Shown here one piece after another: positions 1 through 5,519 of a DNA stretch of 5,519 bases. The notes below the pieces were generated by a model. It made no database searches. It was given only the letters and a program-made list of their open reading frames with translations, and was not told where the DNA came from. How positions within the stretch are numbered: the first letter of the stretch is position 1; every line of letters starts with the position of its first letter. The position numbers were made by a program, and so were the translations under genes. Origin of the DNA: Opitutia bacterium (lineage in GTDB: Bacteria > Verrucomicrobiota > Verrucomicrobiia > Opitutales > UBA953); NCBI GenBank assembly GCA_947463395.1, contig CANHRV010000064.1:1-5519 (forward strand). Reading direction: 5' to 3'.

Positions 1-474
1 ATCGTAAAAGAACTGAATGGTGAGAAGATTGACATCATTCGCTGGCACGCTGAACCACTACAATTACTCGAAGAGGCTATTCGACCTGCTAAACCTCGCA
101 ATGTTCACATCGACGAACGCAATCGCTTAATTCACTTCGAAGTTAACGAAGATGACATGCGAATCGCCATTGGATCTAAAGGTCGCAACGCCCGCCTTAC
201 CTCCAAGCTCATGGGCTGGCGCTTGGATATCACTAAGTCAACCCATGCTCCAGAAAGCCTTGATGCTCAATTGGGAGAAAAAGCTGTACGCTTGGCTGCT
301 CAACTTCACCTCTCTCCTGAACTCGTCGCTAAATTTATCGGCTTAGGTATCGAAAGTTTAGCTTCTTTCGAAGGTGTCACAGCGGAAGACTTTAGTGGTA
401 CCGACCTCTCACCCGAAGAAATCAACGTGGTTCTCGAGGCCGTCGCTAAAGCTAAAACCGCTGGTCAGTCCTAA
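1..474 (+). CDS. nusA: Transcription termination/antitermination factor NusA, C-terminal part (5' truncated by window)
   Basis: NusA binds RNA polymerase and nascent RNA and modulates pausing, termination and antitermination. Frame 1 is open from the first base to TAA at 472-474, giving 157 residues; the true start lies upstream. The fragment opens with IVKELNGEKIDIIRW, the conserved stretch just after the KH1 GxxG loop. KH2 follows, with its GxxG loop as GSKG (residues 58-61) and the hallmark MGWRLDI at 71-77. The last ~75 residues form one predicted helical, helix-hairpin-helix-like module (about 95-150, with LSPELVAKFIGLGIESL and LSPEEINVVLEAV). This tail is shorter than the two acidic repeats of E. 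coli NusA. An ATG at 157 is internal, because homology extends in frame upstream of it. infB follows after 37 nt, the widely conserved nusA-infB order. Identification is very secure; only the missing N-terminus is unknown. Confidence 0.95.
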   Translation: MVKELNGEKIDIIRWHAEPLQLLEEAIRPAKPRNVHIDERNRLIHFEVNEDDMRIAIGSKGRNARLTSKLMGWRLDITKSTHAPESLDAQLGEKAVRLAAQLHLSPELVAKFIGLGIESLASFEGVTAEDFSGTDLSPEEINVVLEAVAKAKTAGQS

Positions 475-511
475 TTCCCCTATTCAAAATCTCCGCTAAT
501 TCTAGTTACAC

Positions 512-2938
512 ATGACCGAGAAGAAAAAACCCGAAGCCAAAAAGTCCTCTGCCTCGCAACGTTTTAGCGATGTCGCCAAGGAGCTTGGCATCGAGGTAAA
601 AGTTCTCTTGGCCTTGGTGGATCAGTTTGTCGCGGCTCGACCTGATTTTGAAAGCCTTGTCTACACCGAAGGGAAAAAGCCTGCCCCATCGAGCAACTTA
701 GGAAAAACTTATCGCGACGATTTCTTCAAATTCATCGAGGACAAGATTCCTAAAAAGCCTGTCGCTGAAACGCCAAAAGCACCCGAACCCACACCCGCAC
801 CTGTGGCTCCTGCGCCAGCTCCCAAAGTTGAAGTTCCTAAACCAACTCCAGCTGCCAGCACTACTTCGTCACCGAAGCCACCTGTCGTATCCGCAACTCC
901 GCGTCCTGCTCCACCGATTCCAAGTCGACCAGGACCAACCCCTCCTCCTCTTCCATCGGCACGCCCTACTCCTACCGTTCCTCGGAATGAACTGCCTCCG
1001 ATTATCATTACGCCAAATCAACCGGCTCAAGTAAATCGTCCTCCCGTAACACCCATCGTTCGTCCTGCACCTGCACCAGTCATTGTCAGACCTGCCTCTT
1101 CCACTGGCTCAGTGGCTCCAGGAAGCAAGGGAACCATTACCGTTCGTCCTCCGATTGTCGTTCGCGATTTCGCTATCGCTCTCAATCTCAAGCCATTCCA
1201 AGTGATTGGCTCACTCATGGAGTTGAATAAGGTGGTCAGCGTTTCTTCCGTTATCGAAGAAACTGACGCACGTAAGGTCGCCGAAAAACATGGCTACCTT
1301 CTCGAAATCCGCCATCGCGGTGAAGGCGTTCAACCAGTTAAGAAGGAAGTTAAGAGTTCTGAAGACGATCCAGCTTTGATGGTGACTCGCCCACCCGTTG
1401 TCTGCGTATTGGGCCACGTTGACCATGGTAAAACGACCCTTCTCGATTATTTCCGTAAATCAAATGTCGTTTCGGGTGAAGCGGGTGGCATCACCCAACA
1501 CATCGGTGCTTACACGGTAAAATACCAAGGTGATAAACCTGAATACAAAGGACGCCTGGTTACTTTCCTCGACACTCCTGGTCACGCTGCCTTTGCCAAA
1601 ATGCGTGAACGTGGAGCAAGTGTCACCGATATCGCCGTTCTGGTGGTGGCGGCGGACGATGGCTTCATGCCGCAAACGGAAGAGGCTCTGAAATTTGCTC
1701 AGAAACATGCGAGCGCGATTGTCTGTGCTATCAATAAAGTCGATGCCAAGGGCTCGAATATCGACCGTGTTAAGCAACAGATGCAACAACGAGGCATCAC
1801 GCCTGAAGATTGGGGTGGTGAAACCATTACCAACCCCGTTTCCGCTCTTAAAGGAACGGGTATGAATGAGCTTTTGGAATCCATTTTACTCCAGGCAGAA
1901 ATTTTGGATCTCAAGGCCAACCCCAAGTGCCCCGCACAAGGTGTGATTATCGAATCACAGATGGAGACAGGTCGCGGTCCAACAGCGACCGTGATTGTGC
2001 AAAAGGGAACTTTGAAACCTGGCGACTCCTTTGTTTGCGGAGAAACGTGGTGTAAGGTTCGTGCATTAATGGATGAGAATGGCCAACGCCTTCCTCAGTC
2101 AGCTCCTGGCACGCCCGCTCTCGTTCTAGGTTGGGACGCTGTACCAGCTCCAGGTAGTAAATTCCGCACGGTTAAGAACGACCGTGAAGCACGTGAAGCC
2201 GCCGAGGAAGCCGTTCAAGCGGCTCGCAAACTGGCCGAAGCGGCAGGCAATGCTCCTGCCCCCACCGGTCGTCCTGGCATGTCCGACCTCGATCGCCTCA
2301 TGGCGGCACTGGAAAAGGATAAAGAGAAAATTTTACGTGTATTGCTGAAAGCCGATGTCAATGGAACCCTCGAAGCCTTGCAAGGCTGCCTACAAGACAT
2401 CAAATCGAACAAAGTAAAACTCGAGATTGTGGGTGGTTCTGTCGGACCTATCACTCAAAGCGATGTGCAAATGGCCGAAGCGGCTAAATCCACCATCGTT
2501 GCTTTCGACACCAAACTCGAAAATGGAGTTCAGGCGCATCTGAAGAGAACAGGAGTAAAAGTAATTACTCACGATATCATTTACGAACTCATCAATCTCG
2601 TAAAAGAAGCGATGGCTGAATTACTCGATCCCGAGATTCGCGAAAACAAATTAGGTGCAGCCGAAGTACGTGCGGTCTTCCCCTTGGGCAAGGATCACAA
2701 TGTCGCTGGTTGCATGGTAACCGAAGGCTTGGTTCGTCGCTCAGCCAAGGCTCGCCTGATTCGTAAAGGCCAAGTAGTACACCAAGGCCCTGTCGAAACC
2801 TTACGCCGATTCAAAGATGATGCTTCGGAAGTGAAGGCTGGATTTGAGTGTGGTATTAAACTGGGTGGCTATGATGACTATCAAGCGGGTGATACCATTG
2901 AAGTCGTGGAAATGCTTCAAGTAAGACCTGCCCTCTAA
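512..2938 (+). CDS. infB: Translation initiation factor IF-2
   Basis: IF2 is the GTPase that brings fMet-tRNA to the 30S subunit and promotes 50S joining. The protein has 808 residues. In order: an IF2_N-like helical module at ~14-40 (RFSDVAKELGIEVKVLL); a disordered proline-rich linker at ~80-214, about one third proline; a second IF2_N module at ~212-266; the G domain from ~292, with G1 GHVDHGKT (301-308), G2 GGITQH (325-330), G3 DTPGH (354-358), G4 NKVD (408-411) and G5 SAL (444-446); beta-barrel domain II (~470-550); a charged helix (~555-580); domain III (~605-690, ADVNGTLEAL); and C-terminal domain IV (~705-808, FECGIKLGGYDDYQAGD). The ATG at 512 is the first plausible start after nusA; no Shine-Dalgarno sequence is visible in the 37-nt gap. 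The stop is 3 nt before rbfA, implying one operon. The G5 lysine of the usual SAK is leucine here. Family assignment is certain; the exact N-terminus is less so. Confidence 0.97.
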   Translation: MTEKKKPEAKKSSASQRFSDVAKELGIEVKVLLALVDQFVAARPDFESLVYTEGKKPAPSSNLGKTYRDDFFKFIEDKIPKKPVAETPKAPEPTPAPVAPAPAPKVEVPKPTPAASTTSSPKPPVVSATPRPAPPIPSRPGPTPPPLPSARPTPTVPRNELPPIIITPNQPAQVNRPPVTPIVRPAPAPVIVRPASSTGSVAPGSKGTITVRPPIVVRDFAIALNLKPFQVIGSLMELNKVVSVSSVIEETDARKVAEKHGYLLEIRHRGEGVQPVKKEVKSSEDDPALMVTRPPVVCVLGHVDHGKTTLLDYFRKSNVVSGEAGGITQHIGAYTVKYQGDKPEYKGRLVTFLDTPGHAAFAKMRERGASVTDIAVLVVAADDGFMPQTEEALKFAQKHASAIVCAINKVDAKGSNIDRVKQQMQQRGITPEDWGGETITNPVSALKGTGMNELLESILLQAEILDLKANPKCPAQGVIIESQMETGRGPTATVIVQKGTLKPGDSFVCGETWCKVRALMDENGQRLPQSAPGTPALVLGWDAVPAPGSKFRTVKNDREAREAAEEAVQAARKLAEAAGNAPAPTGRPGMSDLDRLMAALEKDKEKILRVLLKADVNGTLEALQGCLQDIKSNKVKLEIVGGSVGPITQSDVQMAEAAKSTIVAFDTKLENGVQAHLKRTGVKVITHDIIYELINLVKEAMAELLDPEIRENKLGAAEVRAVFPLGKDHNVAGCMVTEGLVRRSAKARLIRKGQVVHQGPVETLRRFKDDASEVKAGFECGIKLGGYDDYQAGDTIEVVEMLQVRPAL

Positions 2939-2941
2939 TCC

Positions 2942-3310
2942 ATGTCGCAACGTCAGTTAAGGGTCGCCGAATTAGTTCAACGCGAAGTTTCTTTGATTCT
3001 TCGTCAAAAATGGACTGCCGAAGCGGCTCTGATTACGATTACAAGAGCTTCCGTCTCGCCCGATTTGAGACAGGTTCGCGTTGGATATGCCGTCTCGGGT
3101 GATGAGGCTGCAAAAAAATCTGCCCGAGTTTTTTTAAAAAGTATTCGTCGAGAAATGAAATCCCTCGTTGGAGGCATTCTTCAACTCAAGAGCACTCCTG
3201 ACCTGATTTTCACCGAAGACGATGTCACTGGTGGAGTGGCTCGCGTTCAAGCAATGCTTGATGAATTGGCCCGCGAAGACCGTCCCAAAAAAGACTCCGC
3301 TTCCGACTAA
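2942..3310 (+). CDS. rbfA: 30S ribosome-binding factor RbfA
   Basis: RbfA is a small KH-fold protein that binds immature 30S subunits and helps 16S rRNA 5'-end maturation, notably under cold stress. The 122-residue product has the family's usual length. Typical features are the opening RQLRVAELVQREVSLIL (residues 4-20), the central strand and turn LITITRASVSPDLRQVRV (30-47), the helix with LKSIRREMKSLVGG (65-78), and LKSTPDLIFTEDD (82-94), followed by a final helix and a charged tail. The ATG lies 3 nt after the infB stop with no Shine-Dalgarno sequence, so translation is probably coupled to infB. The TAA at 3308-3310 overlaps the mcsB stop on the other strand. The usual downstream partners of this cluster, such as truB, are not here because the next gene converges on it. 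Codons 57-59 and 66-68 contain slippery-type homopolymer runs. Confidence 0.93.
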   Translation: MSQRQLRVAELVQREVSLILRQKWTAEAALITITRASVSPDLRQVRVGYAVSGDEAAKKSARVFLKSIRREMKSLVGGILQLKSTPDLIFTEDDVTGGVARVQAMLDELAREDRPKKDSASD

Positions 3311-4380
3311 AGCGTAGGTGGCACAACCTCGGGAAAGGTCGCCAATGCTTCGCGCACGGCGTTCGCTCGAATGCTATCTCGTTTTTCGCTTTCACACTCT
3401 TTACCCTGACGGGCTTGGATATGTGCGGGCTGACCTTCAATCATCAAACGGTCGATGAGGTGACGGTTCGCTTCGGGTAGGCATCCCATGTCGCAAGCCA
3501 TACGCAGGTGAGAGAGCATATTCATTGACTCAGCACTCGTTAGTAAATGGGCATGACGAAGGATGCCGAGAGAGCGGGCTAAACGATCCACGAATCGTGC
3601 ACCCTCCTCTTCGGCTAATTTGCGACGGGCATTCCATTCTTGCTCTACCAAAACTTTAATCCAACCCCCGAGACGTTTGAGAATGGCCTCTTCAGAAAGT
3701 CCTAAAGTTTGTTGATTGGAAATTTGGAAGATATTTCCAGCCGCCTCGGTTCCCTCTCCTAGCCAACCTCGAACCGCTAAACCATCTTGGTTTAGGGCGC
3801 GCGTAACCTTTTCCATCTGTCGACCGAGACACAGACCTGGTAAATGCACCATGGCGGAAGCACGCAATCCTGTGCCGACATTGGTGGGGCAAGCCGTCAA
3901 GTATCCCAGCTGATCTGAAAAAGCGATTTTCAAACTCGCACTGAGTGCATCATCTAATTGCTCTGCAATATTCCAAGTACCTCTTAAATGCCAGCCAGCT
4001 TTGACCACTTGAATTCGTAAATGATCCTCTTCATTAATCATCACTGAACAAGTTTGATCGCGACTAATCACCGCCGCCCCGCTCTTGCCCGAGGCTAGTT
4101 CCTTGGAAACTAAGTGACGCTCAACCAGTACTGCCCGATCCATGTCAGACAATTCGTTCATTTTCAAAAAATGCCCTTTTTTGAATCGCGGAAGCTTCTC
4201 TAAAGCCTCCCAGCATTTTTGCGCAATTTCTTGTCGCTGAGCTGGCTTAGCCCAACCTGGGAAAGGATAACCCTCAAGATTGCGTGCTAAACGAATACGT
4301 GTGCTCAAAACAATCGCTTGTTGCGCACCCAGTAAATGCGTTAACTCGTTTTCGGCGGCGAGAATGTCTTGAACGGTCAT
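3307..4380 (-). CDS. mcsB: Protein arginine kinase McsB
   Basis: McsB phosphorylates arginine side chains using ATP; in Firmicutes phosphoarginine acts as a degradation tag read by ClpC-ClpP. The 357-residue protein matches the bacterial phosphagen-kinase-like family over its full length. Visible motifs are STRIRLARN (26-34), NEEDH with E117/E118 (116-120), CPTNVGTGLR with the conserved cysteine C164 (164-173), and RGWLGEGTEAAGN with catalytic-type E212 (204-215), followed by QISNQ (219-223). The C-terminal region carries QPAHIQ (317-322) and RDSIRA (334-339). The latter fits the RDxxRA phosphoarginine-binding motif that separates McsB from metabolic creatine/arginine kinases, so a protein kinase is favoured and the enzyme looks intact. 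The ATG is 6 nt after the mcsA stop without a Shine-Dalgarno sequence, suggesting coupled translation. The TAG at 3309-3307 overlaps the rbfA stop. No ctsR or clpC is visible, so substrates and protease partner here are inferred only. Confidence 0.95.
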   Translation of the reverse strand: MTVQDILAAENELTHLLGAQQAIVLSTRIRLARNLEGYPFPGWAKPAQRQEIAQKCWEALEKLPRFKKGHFLKMNELSDMDRAVLVERHLVSKELASGKSGAAVISRDQTCSVMINEEDHLRIQVVKAGWHLRGTWNIAEQLDDALSASLKIAFSDQLGYLTACPTNVGTGLRASAMVHLPGLCLGRQMEKVTRALNQDGLAVRGWLGEGTEAAGNIFQISNQQTLGLSEEAILKRLGGWIKVLVEQEWNARRKLAEEEGARFVDRLARSLGILRHAHLLTSAESMNMLSHLRMACDMGCLPEANRHLIDRLMIEGQPAHIQARQGKECESEKRDSIRANAVREALATFPEVVPPTL

Positions 4381-4386
4381 GAAAAA

Positions 4387-4869
4387 TTATGATTCAGGGA
4401 TTTGAGTCAGAAGTTGAGCAATCTCATCGCGCAAACGGGCGGCACTTTCGTAATCCTCATGGGCGATTGCCATTTCCATTTCCGTTTTGGCCTCGTGGAG
4501 ACGATGACGTAATTGACCAACGGCCAAAGTACCAACAGGGGCTCGTCCAACGTGCTGCAAGCGGTGTTGGACTTTGACCAACAACTCTTGCAAGGCTTCG
4601 AGAAAGACAGGCCAACAATCGGGGCAACCTAATCGACCCGTACGACGAAATTCTAAATCATTAAAACGGCAAGTGGGACAAGTAATGGTAGGCTGCGTAG
4701 TCGCAGCAGTTACTGCCTCGGCCAATTGAAAGACGGCGGCGTCGGTAGCCCCTCCCTTGCTCGCACAGGCCTCACAATAGTGGACCTTGTGCACTTTGCC
4801 TTGGACAATCTGGGTAAGATGTACCGTGGCAACGGCATCGCAAAGCTGGCACTGGAGCGATTTGGACAT
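4387..4869 (-). CDS. mcsA: McsA-like zinc-binding activator of protein arginine kinase (UVR motif)
   Basis: McsA is the small cysteine-rich partner that binds and activates McsB. From the ATG at 4869 the product has 160 residues. It has four CxxC pairs, C7/C10, C32/C35, C64/C67 and C82/C85, enough for two zinc sites. These are followed by the family-typical HVGRAP (106-111) and a C-terminal UVR (UvrB/UvrC-type) coiled-coil motif at ~125-154, containing AIAHEDYESAARLRDEI. Start choice: a GTG at 4899 is in frame and would add ten residues (VGVLSFSHSL), but starting at MSKSLQCQLC puts the first CxxC near the N-terminus as in the family. Neither start has a Shine-Dalgarno sequence; the upstream sequence is pyrimidine-rich. 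The TAA at 4389-4387 precedes mcsB by 6 nt, so the two subunits are almost certainly made from one transcript. Confidence 0.92.
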   Translation of the reverse strand: MSKSLQCQLCDAVATVHLTQIVQGKVHKVHYCEACASKGGATDAAVFQLAEAVTAATTQPTITCPTCRFNDLEFRRTGRLGCPDCWPVFLEALQELLVKVQHRLQHVGRAPVGTLAVGQLRHRLHEAKTEMEMAIAHEDYESAARLRDEIAQLLTQIPES

Positions 4870-4914
4870 CAGAGAATGAGAAAAAGAGAGAACACCCACT
4901 TGGCAAGGGGAAGC

Positions 4915-4923
4915 GGGGGGAGG
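4915..4923 (+). promoter_or_regulatory. Shine-Dalgarno-like site for an alternative upstream start (ATG 4933)
   Basis: GGGGGGAGG ends 9 nt before an ATG at 4933 that is in frame with the beta-ketoacyl synthase. Use of this start would add 11 residues (MPHNDLMGGRP) before the start preferred here. The match to the 16S anti-Shine-Dalgarno core is strong and the spacing acceptable, so this start cannot be excluded. Confidence 0.4.
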
Positions 4924-4952
4924 TTTGACTTAATGCCTCACAACGACTTGAT

Positions 4953-4958
4953 GGGAGG
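4953..4958 (+). promoter_or_regulatory. Shine-Dalgarno sequence for the beta-ketoacyl synthase start (ATG 4966)
   Basis: GGGAGG lies 7 nt before the ATG at 4966, an ideal spacing. It decides the start choice because the resulting protein begins MSSQSRIVITGVG, matching the usual short lead into the first strand of this family. It is one of only two clear ribosome binding sites before genes in this window. Confidence 0.65.
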
Positions 4959-4965
4959 TCGCCCA

Positions 4966-5519
4966 ATGTCTTCCCAAAGCCGCATCGTGATTACAGGGGT
5001 TGGCTTAACTGCCCCCAATGGAAATTCGCTACAGGAATTCCGTGCCAATTTGCTGGCTGGCAAAGCCCGCATCGCTGAAATCGATGTTCGCCATATGGGC
5101 AAGCAACCTGCTGGGGTTTGCGATTTCGAGGCGACGAAGTGGCAAAAGCGTAAGGAGATTCGCAATGGCACTCGTGTCGGATCTATCTCTATTTATTGCG
5201 CTCGAGAGGCTTTAGCCGATTCGGGTATTGCTTGGGAACAAATCGATAAATCCCGCGTCGGGGTTTACCTTGGAATCACCGAGCATGGTAATGTTGAAAC
5301 TGAAAACGAGATTCACAACATCTCGCAATTTGGTAACGATACCAAATATTGGACTCACCATCACAATCCACGGACGGTAGCCAATAATCCAGCGGGAGAA
5401 GTGACCATGAATCTTGGCATTACTGGACCTCATTACACGATTGGTGCGGCCTGTGCAGCGGGCAATGCTGGGCTCATCCAAGCCGCCCAGATGTTGCAAC
5501 TCGGAGAGGTCGACCTCGC
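4966..5519 (+). CDS. Beta-ketoacyl synthase family protein (KAS II/FabF-like), N-terminal part, 3' truncated by window
   Basis: The family performs decarboxylating Claisen condensation of malonyl-ACP with an acyl thioester in fatty acid or polyketide synthesis. The frame is open from 4966 to the window end, giving 184 full codons of an expected ~410-420. Family features are RIVITGVGLTAPNGN at 6-20, the VGVYLGIT strand at 98-105, and GPHYTIGAACAAGNAG at 154-169. The last contains the nucleophilic cysteine C163 (codon 5452-5454) in an ACAAGN setting. The two catalytic histidines would lie beyond the window, so catalytic completeness cannot be judged. The section before the active site (residues 106-140, with YWTHHHNPR) looks unlike textbook FabF, so it may be a specialised paralogue rather than the housekeeping enzyme; I give no gene symbol. 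An in-frame ATG at 4933 with its own ribosome binding site is an alternative start, as is ATG 4951. Confidence 0.88.
   Translation, partial: MSSQSRIVITGVGLTAPNGNSLQEFRANLLAGKARIAEIDVRHMGKQPAGVCDFEATKWQKRKEIRNGTRVGSISIYCAREALADSGIAWEQIDKSRVGVYLGITEHGNVETENEIHNISQFGNDTKYWTHHHNPRTVANNPAGEVTMNLGITGPHYTIGAACAAGNAGLIQAAQMLQLGEVDL

Larger units (their letters stand above)
4870..4965. promoter_or_regulatory. Divergent intergenic region between mcsA and the beta-ketoacyl synthase gene
   Basis: These 96 bases separate two genes facing away from each other, so promoters for both mcsAB and the synthase gene must lie here or inside the flanking gene starts. The + strand is strongly purine-rich at 4871-4892 and 4905-4923, including six consecutive G at 4915-4920. 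I found no convincing -35/-10 pair on either strand and no CtsR-like direct-repeat operator. Regulation therefore cannot be read from the sequence. The regulatory role is inferred from gene orientation alone. Confidence 0.45.

Noticed and set aside
475..511. Promoter or terminator between nusA and infB
   Set aside because: The 37-nt gap shows no inverted repeat with a T run and no convincing -35/-10 pair; co-transcription is simpler.
709..1008. Glycine-rich minus-strand open frame of 99 codons
   Set aside because: It is the complement of the proline-rich IF2 linker; CC-rich proline codons read as glycine on the other strand and suppress stops. No start signal or recognisable domain.
1460..1789. 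Minus-strand open frame of 109 codons inside infB
   Set aside because: It lies wholly within the conserved IF2 G domain, whose motifs are intact on the + strand; no family resemblance and no independent context.
1379..2938. Possible short IF2 isoform from an internal ATG at 1379 just before the G domain
   Set aside because: E. coli makes shorter IF2 forms, but here only a weak GAAGA sequence lies upstream, with poor spacing, so there is no real support.
3129..3140. T-rich run resembling the tail of an intrinsic terminator
   Set aside because: No GC-rich hairpin precedes it and it lies in the middle of rbfA, with the frame continuing through it.
4870..4899. Longer McsA from the GTG at 4899
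   Set aside because: It would add ten residues with no family similarity and has no ribosome binding site; the ATG at 4869 gives the usual close spacing to the first CxxC.
5212..5499. Minus-strand open frame of 95 codons inside the beta-ketoacyl synthase
   Set aside because: The + strand frame has clear synthase motifs including the active-site cysteine; the opposite frame has no recognisable features.

Overview
The window is ordinary, densely packed bacterial chromosome of moderate GC content (estimated by eye). It carries five protein genes in three groups. Positions 1-3310 (+ strand) hold the 3' part of nusA, then infB (translation initiation factor IF2) and rbfA (30S maturation factor), a classic transcription/translation cluster. 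Positions 3307-4869 (- strand) hold mcsA and mcsB, the activator and catalytic subunit of the protein-arginine kinase system that marks proteins for Clp degradation. From 4966 (+ strand), and running off the window edge, is the 5' part of a beta-ketoacyl synthase (KAS) family gene. No RNA genes, mobile elements, CRISPR arrays or intrinsic terminators were recognised.

Organism: mcsA-mcsB outside a visible ctsR/clpC operon, next to nusA-infB-rbfA, together with an IF2 carrying two N-terminal modules and a long proline-rich linker, fits a non-Firmicute lineage. The PVC group (Verrucomicrobiota and relatives) is my best guess. This is inference from gene content and protein style, not from a database match.

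Layout and cooperation: nusA, infB and rbfA are co-directional with gaps of 37 and 3 nt and look like one transcript. NusA governs elongation and termination, IF2 places initiator tRNA on the ribosome, and RbfA matures the 30S subunit. The rbfA and mcsB stop codons overlap tail to tail, so the two converging units have no spacer. mcsA and mcsB are 6 nt apart and probably co-transcribed from the divergent region at 4870-4965. That region also leads into the KAS gene.

The infB, rbfA, mcsA and mcsB starts show no clear Shine-Dalgarno sequence, while the KAS gene has two strong ones before two alternative in-frame starts. I see no convincing new system. The points most worth a second look are the location of the arginine-kinase pair, the mixed initiation signals, the IF2 linker, and paired slippery-type homopolymer runs in rbfA.
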